Assembly (NCBI RefSeq): GCF_001949145.1
Contig: NW_019091406.1
Span: forward strand, 778,685 to 842,684
Origin: Acanthaster planci
Taxonomy: Eukaryota; Echinodermata; Asteroidea; Valvatida; Acanthasteridae
DNA length: 64,000 nt
Direction: 5' to 3'
Shown here: one piece after another, positions 38,452 to 51,200 of the stretch
Layout: every line of letters begins with the position of its first letter
Numbering within the stretch: position 1 is the first letter of the stretch
The notes under the pieces: model-generated
The model's database searches: none
What the model saw: only the letters and a program-made list of their open reading frames with translations
What the model was told of the DNA's origin: nothing
Made by a program: the position numbers and the translations under genes

Positions 38452-38900
38452 CGAAAAAAGTACCTGGCTGGAAGTTGGACTAAATGAGATGCAAGTTCGT
38501 CCGGGAGAAATAATGATAGGTGTTCTCCAATCTGTTGATTGTCTTATCCCCCAACGACATGGGACTTTTGCCTAGGAATCACAGAGGGAAAAAAAGGGAG
38601 AGTAAGATACTAAGAAATCGGTTGAGTGATCCAGGGGCCGGCCCAGCCGCGGACTCGCCATTGCGGGTCCCTGCTCGGGCCCTGTTTTTCATAAATATCC
38701 TGCACTCGAATATAATCCACGTGCCATGGTCAATAAATTATGCTAATTACTAACATTATTGTATCATTAATTCCGGCTCCATTCAGTCCCGAGAATCCCG
38801 CCAGCAAGCTGATAATAACGGCGACAACTCCGACGGCCGAACTCACGGAGAATTTGGCGAGGAAAATCACTGGAAAATGGGAGCGCGGTGTACGATTACA
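38452..38900 (-). other. Candidate 5' leader exon of the POU6F-like gene (right edge unknown)
   Basis: On the minus strand a consensus donor (TTCG then GTAAGTAGACC) lies at 38451/38452, about 740 bp from the VPS41 start codon and pointing away from it. This is where a divergent leader exon would be expected. The transcription start cannot be placed, so the right boundary is nominal. Neighbouring sequence has CpG-rich patches at 38080-38200, 38640-38690 and 38800-38900. If correct, the first intron is 31.2 kb. A further donor-like site near 38180 is an alternative. Confidence 0.3.
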
Positions 38901-38959
38901 AGCAATGCCTGGATTGTCTTGTCCAATATGTTAATGACGGCAGGTTGGCCCCACGTCAC

Positions 38960-39201
38960 GACCGTTATAGTAATACGCTAAATATTTTAATAGGACTAAT
39001 TAGAAGAGCTGACAGCTACATCTTTTCAAAAGTTACCTTTCCAAACCGGTAAATTAAAGTTAAGTCATCCTTACATATCAGAACGTAATGTATTTCAAAT
39101 GAGGGCTAACTTTGTTATTTTATGTAAAGAAACCAGCGGATGAATAAAATAAATTATTTATATGTAAATCCTGCAATAAATATTCATATCAAAGATGGCG
39201 G
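38960..39201 (+). promoter_or_regulatory. VPS41 5' region with a YY1-like element at the start codon
   Basis: The start codon at 39195 lies within AAAGATGGCGGA, which resembles the YY1 core AAGATGGCGGC often found at animal housekeeping transcription and translation starts. Upstream sequence to 38960 is A/T-rich with no clear TATA box at a useful distance. A divergent leader exon for the POU6F-like gene may begin within the preceding 700 bp, which would make 38450-39195 a shared promoter region. The transcription start is not placed. Confidence 0.35.
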
Positions 39202-42200
39202 ATTCCATGGAGCGAGAATTTGTCTCAGCCGTGGAGGACTGGCAGGTAAAAGTCAGCCGTTAACACGGTTGAGTCAATTTAGCAATGAATTAGGAGACTG
39301 AATGTTATAAACGCAACAGGATTTTTATCGGCTAAGTTATGAGTTCTATTCACGTAGAACTGATGAAGCTGCTTTTTTAACCTGAAGATTTAGGCCTAAG
39401 CCTACATCATACATGTACATGAAGTCTTGAAGAAACTTTAACTTGGCTTTCACTTTAAAGTCAATCAAATCAGCTCAGTCCAATTCCAAACTCACAACCA
39501 CAGTTAGCTCTGTCTGGACTTATTTCGAAAACATGTCATGTATCGAATTTTGTTTAGCCACACACTTTGAAGTGGCAACATTACATATATGTTTGTGTAA
39601 ATAGGGCCTACTGAACAAAAACCAAATTTGACTGAACATACTGAAAGTGAAACAGTAAAATTTTCATCCAGCATGCCTGGTCGCACCCCAGCCAGCCGGC
39701 GGGCCGGCCCAGGAGCTGGGTGTTCAGCTTCATGACGAGACAGTGTCAGTGTTGTGAATTTGAAGTGCTCACATGGGTCAAAGAAAATGAGAGTTAAGGA
39801 AAAGACTTCCGTTTACGGATGCCGCTAATTTCTCCCTGCAGTTACCTATTTGCCATTTGAAAGCAATAAAATGACATATTAAAAAGTCAAAGTTAGCAGG
39901 GAAAATATTGAGGTATTCACGAAGAAAACAGAATTTTCCAGACCAGTCTCATTGGGTTTGTGACACGATGTCAAGTGGCATCTGTTTGTAGAACTCTTTC
40001 CAAAGACAATACAGGCATGACGGACACTAATAACTCATGTCGTTAACCTTCCCATTATTTGAACTACCATATTCCCCTGCAAAATCCATTCAAGTTGTGT
40101 AGAATGCTTGAGATGGAGGGTTGGCTTAATCAGCTACGTGTATCTCAATTCCCCACCCCTCACCCCAGTTGTTGAATCTACCAGGGCATTTGGCAGGATA
40201 TGGAAGGACAGAGATGCTACCCAGCGACAACTTTTCTTACATTTCTACTCCATGAGAAGTCAAAGCGTGTACTATGATTCCTTCGTTGATGAATTGGAGG
40301 ATAAGGGGAAAGAATCACCAAGAAGGCCCAGGGAAACTGCACTCATGAAGCAGCTCTTCTCTTTCACAGGAGTCGGGGGAAGAAGAGGGAGAAGATGAAG
40401 AGGAAGGGAGCGAGAGCGAGTCGGAAGAGGACGACAGTGGGGAGATCGAAGAGCCCAAGCTGAAGTACGAGCGGATACGCAACACCTTGGAGGCAATACT
40501 CAGCAAGGATGCTGCGAGCTGCATGGCAGTCCATACCAAAGTATTGCGCCAGAGTTTTGGCTATATCCCCTTTTATGGTGTTCTGTCTACATGAAGTTTG
40601 TACAACTTGCAGTTAATAGGGTATAACCTTTAAATAGTAAAAAATGAAATCATTTCCATGGGGCAAGGTATGCCTGGAAAATTTCTCCCATGCATTTTTT
40701 TGGGGGGGGGATATTTTTTGTACACATTCAGTTGCAAACTGAATGTCCATCACTCCCTCGGCTCGACCTCAACACTGAGAGACTTAGATATGAATGAGCT
40801 GTGTTATAAGTCTTGCCAGAGTGTTCTTAAGGATTAGACAGAGCATGTGTGAAATGCATTGGGAGAGAGCCAAGCTTCTCACCCGTGCTCGCCCCACAGA
40901 AGATTTTGAAGGGCGCAAGTTCCATGGCTGGTGCTGCAGTGCTGAGACCGTTTTCACTCTAAGCAAAGTTGGACTGAGTTGTTCAGACTGAAAGAGTACA
41001 TGTATACCGGTACAATATTTCAAGTCCCCACAATAACCCTTGTACAGAATGTGTGAGGTCCCCACTGTTACAGAACAAGTTTGTGGTAAAGCAAAACCCT
41101 GCAGGGTTTACAAGTTGACAGACTTAGAGAGACACAAATCACTTCTCGAAAACTCAAGTATATCTGCTCTTGGCTATTCAGTGTTTATTTTGCAGTACGT
41201 GTTTTGGTTCTTCACTGTCAATTTTTTCCTAAACTGTAAAACGTGAAGGGTTCGGCTAGGTTGAAGACTAAAGGGAGTAATCCCTGTCCCTTTGTCCTCT
41301 GTTTCAGTTCATGGCTGTGGGAACGCACTGGGGAATGGTCCATGTATTGGACCTGCAGGGCAACACCATAGCAGGCAAAGAATTTGCAAAGGCAAGTACT
41401 GTTCGTTCAACTTGAAACAGCTTCTTTTCAAGTAGTCTCATCAGAGGACTGGTTCGGTGGGCGAGTGAGTGGCACATTATTCAGGATGGGAACATATTCG
41501 GAAATGATACCGTATGGCATTTTTGTCCAGAGTGAGGATGGTAGAGCCCAACCATGAAGAGATTTGATGCCCCTTGAAATACTTATGTAGACTGTTCCAC
41601 GGTTTTCGTACAGTGGTGGATTTTGGAACACGACAAGCACTACCAGTCATGGGTAGATAAAGTCATTTACCCACTGGACAGACAACTCATATTGGTGTTA
41701 TGCTTGGATAAAGACAGGAAACTCACACTTCCTAGAATTTTGTTCTGAATTCTTTGACACTAACAGCACAGCACCACAGTCAATCAGATCAGTTTGGACA
41801 TGAACGGCGACTATCTCTCCAGTTGTTCTGATGATGGACGGGTAAGAGATACAGAAAATTCATCCATTACCATGCTCCCTTCTTTGCAATCCTTTTTGTT
41901 ATCCTGATCAATCAAATCTCTCCGGCGTTTATTCTAAGCGTTTTTACCTTTAGAGATTCCCTATAACTCAACCAGTTTCTCAACTGTTCCATTTTTTCTT
42001 CAGAATTGAATGTTGATATTTCTTACCACTTATCAGGTTGCGATTACAGGCCTATATGAAGATGAGTACAATCAGGTCCAGTCATTTGACTGTCCGGTCA
42101 AGGTGAGTGTGGCAAACCGCCCTCCCCTCTGACACTCTGGCCCCACCCACCCCCTTTCACACACCTCCCATGTAAACTACGAGCCCCTAGGCATGCTTAA

Positions 42201-45200
42201 TCGGCAATATGTAGTATACAAATATTGACGGCTTTGAAGTGGTAAAACTAGCCTCTTAAGTCATCCATGGAGTTTTCTCTTTTCCGAAAGTGAAGCCAAG
42301 GGAAGAAAGAATGCTCCAGGGATTACCCGGGGTGGCTACTTTGACAAGACCTCGCATTGAAGCAGTCAGTATTTTTTTTTTTTTAACACCTCTCCCACAA
42401 ATTATTCTTGATTTAAGGGACAGTTGATTAATTTGATTTCAGTACGTGTCAAAGGTATGTCTATTTTAATGAGAAAATTGTTGCCGCAGCAAAATCCTAA
42501 GTTTCTGAGTGTTTGCAATTTTGATTTTTGACAGAGATGTCCTGCAATAGTTTATGTAACGTTTTATATCATGCATGTCAATGCTACCATGCAAAATGGC
42601 CTGCGGAACATCTTTCTAAGTTCTTGCCTTTTTACCTGACCAAAAGTATATTGTTTTGCTTAAAAAACTTCAAAAGGCATGAATGTAGTTTAGAGAAGAG
42701 CCGTTTGACTTTTCCCTTGTTAAAAAAGTCAGCAGGATATGACTTTAGCAAGCAGCTTATTCAAAACAAGCATTGTGCACAGATATGCTAAACACACCTG
42801 GCCTTGGGAAAAAAGCAGTTGACTTTTCCCTTGTTAAAAAAGTCAGCAGGATATGACTTTAGCAAGCAGCTTATTCAAAACAAGCGTTGTGCACAGATAT
42901 GCTAAACACACCTGGCCTTGGGAAAAAAGCAGTTGAGGAAAAGCACCTTGCTGAGCGACACAAGTACCGCTCTAATTCCAAACTTGTGTCACCAAAATAG
43001 CACCAAGGTCCCAGATTTGTTTTGGAAAGTCTTGCAGTCAACTCACATATGTAGTTTGTTTTGGAGAAACCCTGCTGCTGTTGAATGAATCACTTCCTGC
43101 CATTGCTTTCAGTCTCTCGCCCTGGATCCCAGGTTTTCCAAACCAAACAGCGGTAGGCAGTTTGTGACAGGCAGCGACAAGGTAACGATTTTTCTTCCCT
43201 TTATGTCAACAACTAACCAGGTCTTACCAAATCGTTATTTTTTGGTTCTCAAAATGAAGCCTGTTATTAACCCCTTCTCACCGTGAAGCAGTAAGAGGCG
43301 CTTTAAAAATTGAGATCCTCGGCCCGCTTTTCAGCTGTTATTCTTGGCCCACGCTCAAGCGAACACGGCGAAAGAAGGCAGCCCCTGGCTCTTGTATTAC
43401 ACGGTGATTGGCCTTTGTGTGTAGCCCAGAAATGAAAAGAATTTGTATCATAATCACCAGCTCAACAATAGTCCCCACTTTGAAAAGAGGCAACGGGGAT
43501 GTAGCGTGAGTAGAGCCGCATGCCACCGAACATTGAGCCTTTTCACTGTGTAAATCAAAGCGTGCAGAGCAGTCGGCTTTCAGAAAAAAGTCCCGACGTC
43601 AAAGGGGGATAACAGAATGCTGCCCCACATTTTTCATGTTGATTCTGTGACAAAAAAAATGTTGGCATAAGGGAATGTAGGAGGTGAGAATCAAGAAATC
43701 TGTCGTCTGTCGATCAAGAATTAGAAGTAGTACCTCCTTGTTGAAGGCCTTTTGTTTATGACCCCCCCTCCCCCAAACTACCTGCCGTGTTCAGCCAGGT
43801 ATTGAGTATCTACTGGCTTGTTACAACCCCACCAAGCATTGTGAAGTCCCTCTTGTCGCGCATTTTGGAATGTTTTGTTTATTACGTAGCTGACGCTACA
43901 CGAGAAAGGCTTCTTCAACCGGAGCAAGTCCACTATTCTCCACCAAGCCGAGGGGCCGATCCGCATCATCAAGTGGAGGGGATGTTTCATCGCCTGGGCG
44001 AGTGACTTGGTAAAGTACCTCTCCCCGAATCCACCCAAATTCTTCTCTTGAATGTGGGAGGCCGTCTTCCCAACAAAAAATGGTTAAAACGCTGACCGAG
44101 CTTCGAAAGGCCTGACAAGTAGCTTGGAGGATTTTACTGCACAGCACGATTCCTTTTTCAATATTCAGGGAGTCAAGGTGTACGACCTTTCATCCAAACG
44201 GCGCATCACGTTCATCAAGAAGGACCACGACGAGAAGCTGCGGCCAGAGATCTACCCCTGTAAGCTGTGCTGGAAGGACAACATCACGCTGATCGTGGGC
44301 TGGGCTAACACCATCAAGGTAGAGAGCCTCGTAGAAGAATAATCTTGGGATTCCTAACCTCTTTTGTAACATTTTTTACAGTTTCTGATAAGTAACCCGC
44401 AAAAATGCCTCTGTTTGAAGTTCTCAAGGTTTTCTACTGAGTTTCCTCTCACTCTTGGTCCTTAGAACAAGATTTTTCTTCTCTTTCATTTTCTTTTGTT
44501 TGATTCTTGATTCGGACTGAATATGCATAATGAGATGGCCAATACTCAGGCATGTAAGTAGGCTCAGATTTGTTGAAGTCACCCTTTGAAAAGTCCCAAA
44601 TGAAATCTTCAAGAAGGTCGCCAGTCCTTTTGGATAAAATGGGACACGAATTGCGGTGCTGGATTTTGTCGAGGTTGTGTAGAATAGAATAGTTTTGTTG
44701 AAGAGGAGATTGATTTGTTGTTGCAGATATGTGTTGTTAAAGAGAGACGCCAACTCGAAGGGAAAGACATGCCCAATAGATACGTAGAAATTGGTAAGTA
44801 AAGTGGAAAGGGAGATGGGTAGAAATTGGTTTGCAAAGAGAGAGACATACCCGGAATATGATGATCAAGGGAAGACTAAAGGACTGACCAAAGGAAAATC
44901 ACGCCTGAAGAAAATGCAGAACTTGGCAAAAAGAAAGACGGCTCACTTGCCAATTAACGGTTTGTGCTTTCACCTGGCAGTTTCTAGTTTATCATTATTG
45001 GCAAAGGGCACGTCCCTCATGGGGTATGTGTAGTGTTCCTGAGGAAGCCATGCGTAGTTTATTTTTCATTGTGTAATCTTCGTAAGTGTTTAATAATTGA
45101 GTTAATTTTTTATTGTGACGACAGACAGAGCATACTGTCTGAAACGTTGAGTACCCTCCGGTTCTTTTCAGAGCCACATGTGGTACCGCAAACCTCTACA

Positions 45201-48200
45201 ACTAACTTGCTTCCTTCACCATGAAAAGCTTGAAAGCCCATTGTGTAATTGGCCGATTGAAATCCTGTTGCGCAGGTGCAAATTCAAAAATGATGGTTAT
45301 TTATCGCCACTTCTTTTGTATTTCCTATTTTGTCTCAGTGAACTTGTTCACGACGGACTTCTACGTGTGTGGCCTGGCCCCTATGCAGGATAACCTAGTC
45401 GTCATAGCGTACATGATGGATGAAGCAGTTGAGGAGGTAAGGTGTAGCACTGTTCACTGTGAAAAGAATTGGGATAGGCAGTTTACTGTTAGAGGTGAAT
45501 TCCGTGTCTTCCATGTCGCCATTTCATGGGCAGTAGATTTGTAAAGACTTCTCAAAGTGATGGGATTGGCGGTGACTGGTTCACTTCACACATTCCAATG
45601 GGCCGATTGGGAACCAGTGCATAACTTCACTCAATCAGCTCCACACATCAATTATCTTCAAATCAAAAGTGACCTTTGACCTGTTCTTGCTCTGACCTTT
45701 GACCTACCCTGCTCAGGAGGATGGAGAAGACGAAGGAGCTCGCAGGCCGCAGCTGAAGATTATCACCCCGCTTCCTGAAGACTATCACGTTGTGTCCTCC
45801 GATGCCCTGTCTATTCGGGGATTCAAGGAGTACAGGCCCAGCGACTACCATCTAGGTGAGGCTTGAGTCACCAGTCTACAGGGGACCATTTCCATTTTTT
45901 AAAGAATCGATAAAGAATTATTTTTCCTCCTTTCCTTTCTTTTTTTACACTTAAATGTTTTAGACGTGATCTCTCATGGCTATAAAAGACCAACAGTTTT
46001 AAATGGCAGCACAGAGTCTTCTAGCCTATTTGTGTAAACTGCTGGTCGTGCATTTCAGTGTTTAATGCATATGCTAAGTAGCAAGTTGTACATCGTTGGT
46101 CACCCTCGACTTGATGCTAGTGGTTCACTGGTTAGAGTTGAAAGAAGTTGATAATAATCTGGTCGTATTTGACACTTGGTGAAGATACATGTAGTGGCAC
46201 TAGTTTGTGTAGAAGTCTCATGGATTTCCAAAGTTGGTTTGTAATTTCAACGCGACCCTGTACATACCCCTGACTAGTCGCACCTCTTTCGTTGTGGCTG
46301 TTCCTAATGTGGCGCAGAAACACTGGCCAATTTCAGCAAATGCACAGAGAATGTGGATGACTTGGTTTCTTCAAACCGTGAACTAGCAGCAGTAAGATCA
46401 CCTGGTTGTCTTTTTTTGCGTGCGTGTGTGTGTGTGCAGAGTATTTGGAGGGGGAGGGTGTATTTTACATCGTCAGCCCCAAGGACATCGTTCTGGCCAG
46501 AAAGCGAGACATGGATGATCACATTGCATGGCTCATGGAAAACGAGATGTTTGAAGTAAGTCGATCCTCACATGATGTTCACATACGTGCATATTTAACA
46601 GGTACCTTCCAGGTGTCAATTAGAACAGGAGCATTTCACAGATTTACGCCCTCTGCCAGTGTATTCAATTTACATTACAATAGCCTTTCATTTCCTACGA
46701 GTACACTCGTGGCAGAATCCAGTACACCTGTGACTACAAGTAGTCGGCAGTCGACATGTTAAGCACCCCTTCCTGTGGTTCCATATTGCTTGTGAACGTT
46801 TTCGTGTCAGCTACCGTTAACCAGTTTCTCTCAACTTTCTCGAGCAAAAAGTGGAATTTTTTATACGTGAGTTCAGTTGGCAACAATAGTGTCGTTCAAC
46901 TGAAGATCAGAGAGAACCCTTTTGAAACTGAACTAGTGACTTTTTTTCTTTTTTTAGGAAGCGCTGGCCGAGACCAAAGCCCATGCCAAGACACTTCAGA
47001 GACACAAGGTACTAGACGTAGGCAGGGCTTACCTGAACCATCTGATCGCGGGAGGGGAGTTTGACAAGGCAGCCAGGTGAGCCGGGCTCAAACCCATTCA
47101 GATATTTTGGTCAGATTTTAGAGATGTTACAGAAGTCCCCAAAGCGTGCACCCTCACCAGAAACATCCAGATCTTCACTCTTCAGCCTGCTGATTACTCG
47201 CTCATGATGCTGCCAAATGTCCTTTGAAATTACTCAGAGTCACAATTCTTGCGGATTGAAAATGGCAAAAATGGTAAATGCTCGACAAGAAGCTTGATTT
47301 GCCCAAAAGGAAAATGAAGACTATCGCCCGTTGAGAACTTTACCCCTCATGGTTGTCATCGTTCCACGTGCTGACTCTTCTCTTTCTGTCTTTTTTCTTC
47401 TTGAGGCAAATACCTAGCCACTTTCGGTGGTAACAAATGGTTGCTTCACTCATTTGTTTAGCACTGACCCAGTTGACTTCCCCCATCGCAGTCTGTGGTG
47501 TTTCTGTACAGGCCCATGAATTGGAACTGTGAAAGTTTCTTCCTCCGTTGTGTTAATTTACTCCTTTGGTGGGGATTGTCAGATGAAGCAGCAATTGCAG
47601 ATGATGTGTTTTGATGTTTTTTCGTTGCTGGTTTTTTTTTCGGAAGCATGTGTGAACCAATCCTGGGCAAGCACAAGGAGCTCTGGGAGCAGGAGGTGTT
47701 CCACTTTGCCAAGCTGCACCGCCTGAAGGCCATCAGCCCCTACATCCCAAGGGGGGACCTGAGGCTCAGCAAGGCCATCTACGAGATGATACTCAACGAC
47801 TTCCTGCAGACAGACCTAGAGGTGGGTGACTTGGCATATGAGGGATGTTGGTGGGTACAAAAGGATAAGTGTGTACCTTGTGAGTTTTATCAGCCCTTGT
47901 ATCCCACAGGGACCTGAAGGCCATCTACATGACAATACTCAACGACTTCTGCAGACGAACCAATACGTAGGTGACTGGGCATACAAGGGGTGTGAGTGGG
48001 TATAAAGGGGTAAATTTGTACCCTGTGAAAGGGATCATCAGCCCCAAATTTCCCTGGGAGACCTTAGATTCAGCAGGGCCATCTGTGAGATGATACTCAA
48101 TGTAACCAGGTTTAAAGGGGTGGGTCTTCTGTACCAGGGTTCATCAGCCCTCATCCCAGAGGGGATTGAAACTCAGCAAGGCTCTCTTTGAGGTAATACT

Positions 48201-51200
48201 GAACAGTTTCCTGCATGTACCCAAATTTTGGAGACTGTGCATACAGGGGGTGTTAGCAGATATCCATGGGGTGTTGATGGGTATCAAGGGGTGAGAAGTG
48301 TCTCTTTTGCCTTCAGGGTTTCCATCAACTCATCAAGCTGTGGCCCACCGACCTCTATGACCTCATGACCCTGGTGTGCGCGGTGCAGGACCGGCTGCTA
48401 CGCGATCCCGATAACCGCATTCTCATGCAGACGCTGGGGGAACTCTACTCTTACGATCAGCGATACGACAAGGCACTTGCAATCTATCTCAAGTAAGCCT
48501 ACATCTTTTGCTTATTAATTTGTTCCCTTCATTTTACTCTTTTGGTCCTCCGAGAACAAAAGGGAAAAAAAGGTAATTTTGGAGGTCACCTTTGGCAGAA
48601 AATTGAAAAATGTTTTGTTGCTGAAACTTAGGACAGTGCATGCAATGTCATTTCACATGTTTGAGGAAAGTGTTGGATATCAAAAAAGCCATATCATTCA
48701 CAAGTTGATCCTTCACTGCCTTTCCAAGGTGGGTAGCATTGTTGAAGCACTAAATGCGGTGTAAACAGGTCAGTTTTTGAAGGGTTGTCAAGTAAAAAAA
48801 GTACTGCTTTAAGCAAAATCAAGCTGGGAACCAGTCACCAGAAACCCAGAAGCCATGAGATTTCAGCCGGTGACCTGTTCCAGCTGAGTAAATACTCTTT
48901 CACACTTAGCAAATTCCAGTATAGAGGTTTTAGTGGTAGCCATCTTGCAGGGCAGTTCTGTTGTTCCACAGGGAAACCTCCTCTGTGCATACCCTGTGGA
49001 ACAAAAGCACTGGCCTGCAAGATGGCAGCCATGCAAACCACTTATTTGGCAGTTGACATTGGCCTCAACGGTCACTAGCTCGGCTCCAACTTCTACCAGG
49101 TTCCATTTTTCCCCCTCTATCCAGGCTAGGCCACAAGGACGTCTTTCCCCTCATCCATCGCCACAACCTCTTTGATTCCATCCAGGACAAGATTGTCATG
49201 CTCATGGAGTTTGACAAGGAGAAGGCCGTCGATCTGCTCATGGAGAACGTCAACAAAGTGCCAGTGAGTGTCTGCTTCGACTGAGCGATCTAAGAGCTAA
49301 AGGCTTGACTCTAAGCCTCGGCCTCCACCTCCGCTAAACCCTAATTCCACTGATGCAGAGAGTAAACGGCACAGAATCTTGAGGGACTGAGTAGTGAAGT
49401 GTCGGGTTCATCGTCAAAGTCTGGAGGACCCATTTCCAGTGGGAGCCATTAGCAGGAATAACGATCTCACCCTCACAGCATGCACAGCTCAACCACATCC
49501 CCTTTGTGATTCGCTACATCGTCAAGCATAAATTGTCATTAAGACTTGCCAGTGTCGAGACGCAGCAATCAATTGTTTTCCTGAGCTGCAGAGCATGTTG
49601 TTTGAAAACTCAGGTCCAGCCCATTCAATAACATAAAAATGCGACAGACTTGGGGTTTGAAAGCGGATGAATACATCATTTTCCCTGAGCGAGACAGCTA
49701 GTTAAATAGTCATCAGATGGTTGTTACCAGTCTAAGATCACACATCATTAGCATCCCTTTTTTTTCTTTATAAACCCCCAGGTGAAAAAAGTAGTGAAGC
49801 AACTGGAAGAACGCCCGGAGCTTTTGTTTCATGTAAGTACAGTTTACTGACATGTCAAATGTTGCAGATTTTAGAGCTGCTAAAACACAACTGGTAAAAG
49901 CAGGTGTCAAGGAATTATATGCCGTCGTTACGTCAAAAAGTCTCTTCTTTCTTATGTCCCAGTCACATTTTGGCCAACTAGTGCCTGGTACAGTCTGACC
50001 GCCATTACAAAAGCAATAGCCTAATGCGCTGTCACTAAGTACGATATAATCTCGATATTCCTCAAGTTGTCTAATTCGAAACTCCGTTTGTCTTAAAGAC
50101 ATACTTTATTGCCGCTAAAAGAAGTGGCTCTTATGTACAAACCTACCCCTGTCAGTGGAAAAAATCCTTACTACTAAATCCGTGTATCTGAAATTTTTGT
50201 GGGGCCAATCCCAAAGAAGCCACCCCCGAAACACGTACAAAAAGAGTAAAAAAAGAACATGAAACCTAAATTTAGTCTGTACTGCCCAGCTCACTTTGTC
50301 TTTTCACACTGGGACACTTGTATGGAGGCTACCACTGTGATCAACGTAGTTACATAAACAAATCCTGGCTTGCAAGCTAGCCCATTTGCCACCATGGGCC
50401 CAATTTGCCGCCGTGGCCCCAATTTGCCGCCATGGCCCCAATTTGCCGCCATGGCCCCAATTTGCCGCCGTGGCCCCAATTTGCCACCATGGCCCCAATT
50501 TGCCGCCATGGCCCCAATTTGCCGCCATGGCCCCAATTGTAACTGATCACTGACTCTTTGCCGTGGCCATGTGACCACACTGGAGGTCTCACAGAACGCT
50601 CTTCATGTTGTGCACTTCTACTGAAATGCTCAGTGGTGTACTCACAAGCAATTAAATACGAAAGGTCATGTGATCAAGGATAGGAAAACCTCTAGTGTGT
50701 ACATCCCTTTGCCTAGGGCGTCGTGCAGTAGACACTGTGACTGACCATATATGCACGTACATGTATGTGTGGATTAAACTATCACTTGACTGTGTAAAAC
50801 TTGGGAACTTTCATGAGCTTAAAAGGTGCAGACCTTGAAGTTTCTATCCATTCACCTGAGCTTAGAGCTACTAAGGGTTTTCTGTATTTTTAAAATCGAT
50901 CATAACCCCAGTGAATAAACAACTAAACTAGTTGAGTACAACTAAGTAACAGAATTATGGGCCTCTTTAAAATTAGCAGGGCAAATGTGCACTTCATGGT
51001 CAAATCTGAGACCAACAAAGGGTGATATTTCTGCAGACGCTGGCCACCCACTCGAAGAGTAGGCATTGTTGCTGTTTTCCATGAGAGAAAAAAGTTCCTC
51101 TGGGACTCACTTTGAATTTCCCCCCCCCCCAAAAAAAACCCCCAGTACCTGCATGCCCTGTTCCAGCGGCATCCGAACCTCAGCCAGGACTTCCAGGCCC

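Larger units (their letters stand above)
39195..46555 (+). other. VPS41: VPS41 exons 1-12: acidic N-terminus and beta-propeller
   Basis: Exons: 39195-39245, 40370-40540, 41308-41391, 41767-41841, 42037-42102, 43113-43181, 43890-44009, 44169-44318, 44727-44793, 45339-45436, 45717-45855, 46440-46555. Exon 2 encodes a Glu/Asp/Ser-rich run and then EPKLKYERI, the usual VPS41 entry into the propeller. Exon 4 carries NQISLDMNGDYLSSCSDDG, a typical WD-repeat turn. Exon 7 has IKWRGCFIAWASDLGVK across its junction. Exon 3 ends AAG followed by GCAAGT, a GC-AG intron. The alternative GT four bases on would lose the HSTTV segment expected before NQIS. The exon 12 acceptor follows a GT dinucleotide run, not a pure pyrimidine tract. 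Confidence 0.93.

Noticed and set aside
50291-50592. Three overlapping minus-strand frames rich in Gly/His/Trp/Lys
   Set aside because: They are the same 19-bp minisatellite read in three frames, inside VPS41 intron 17.
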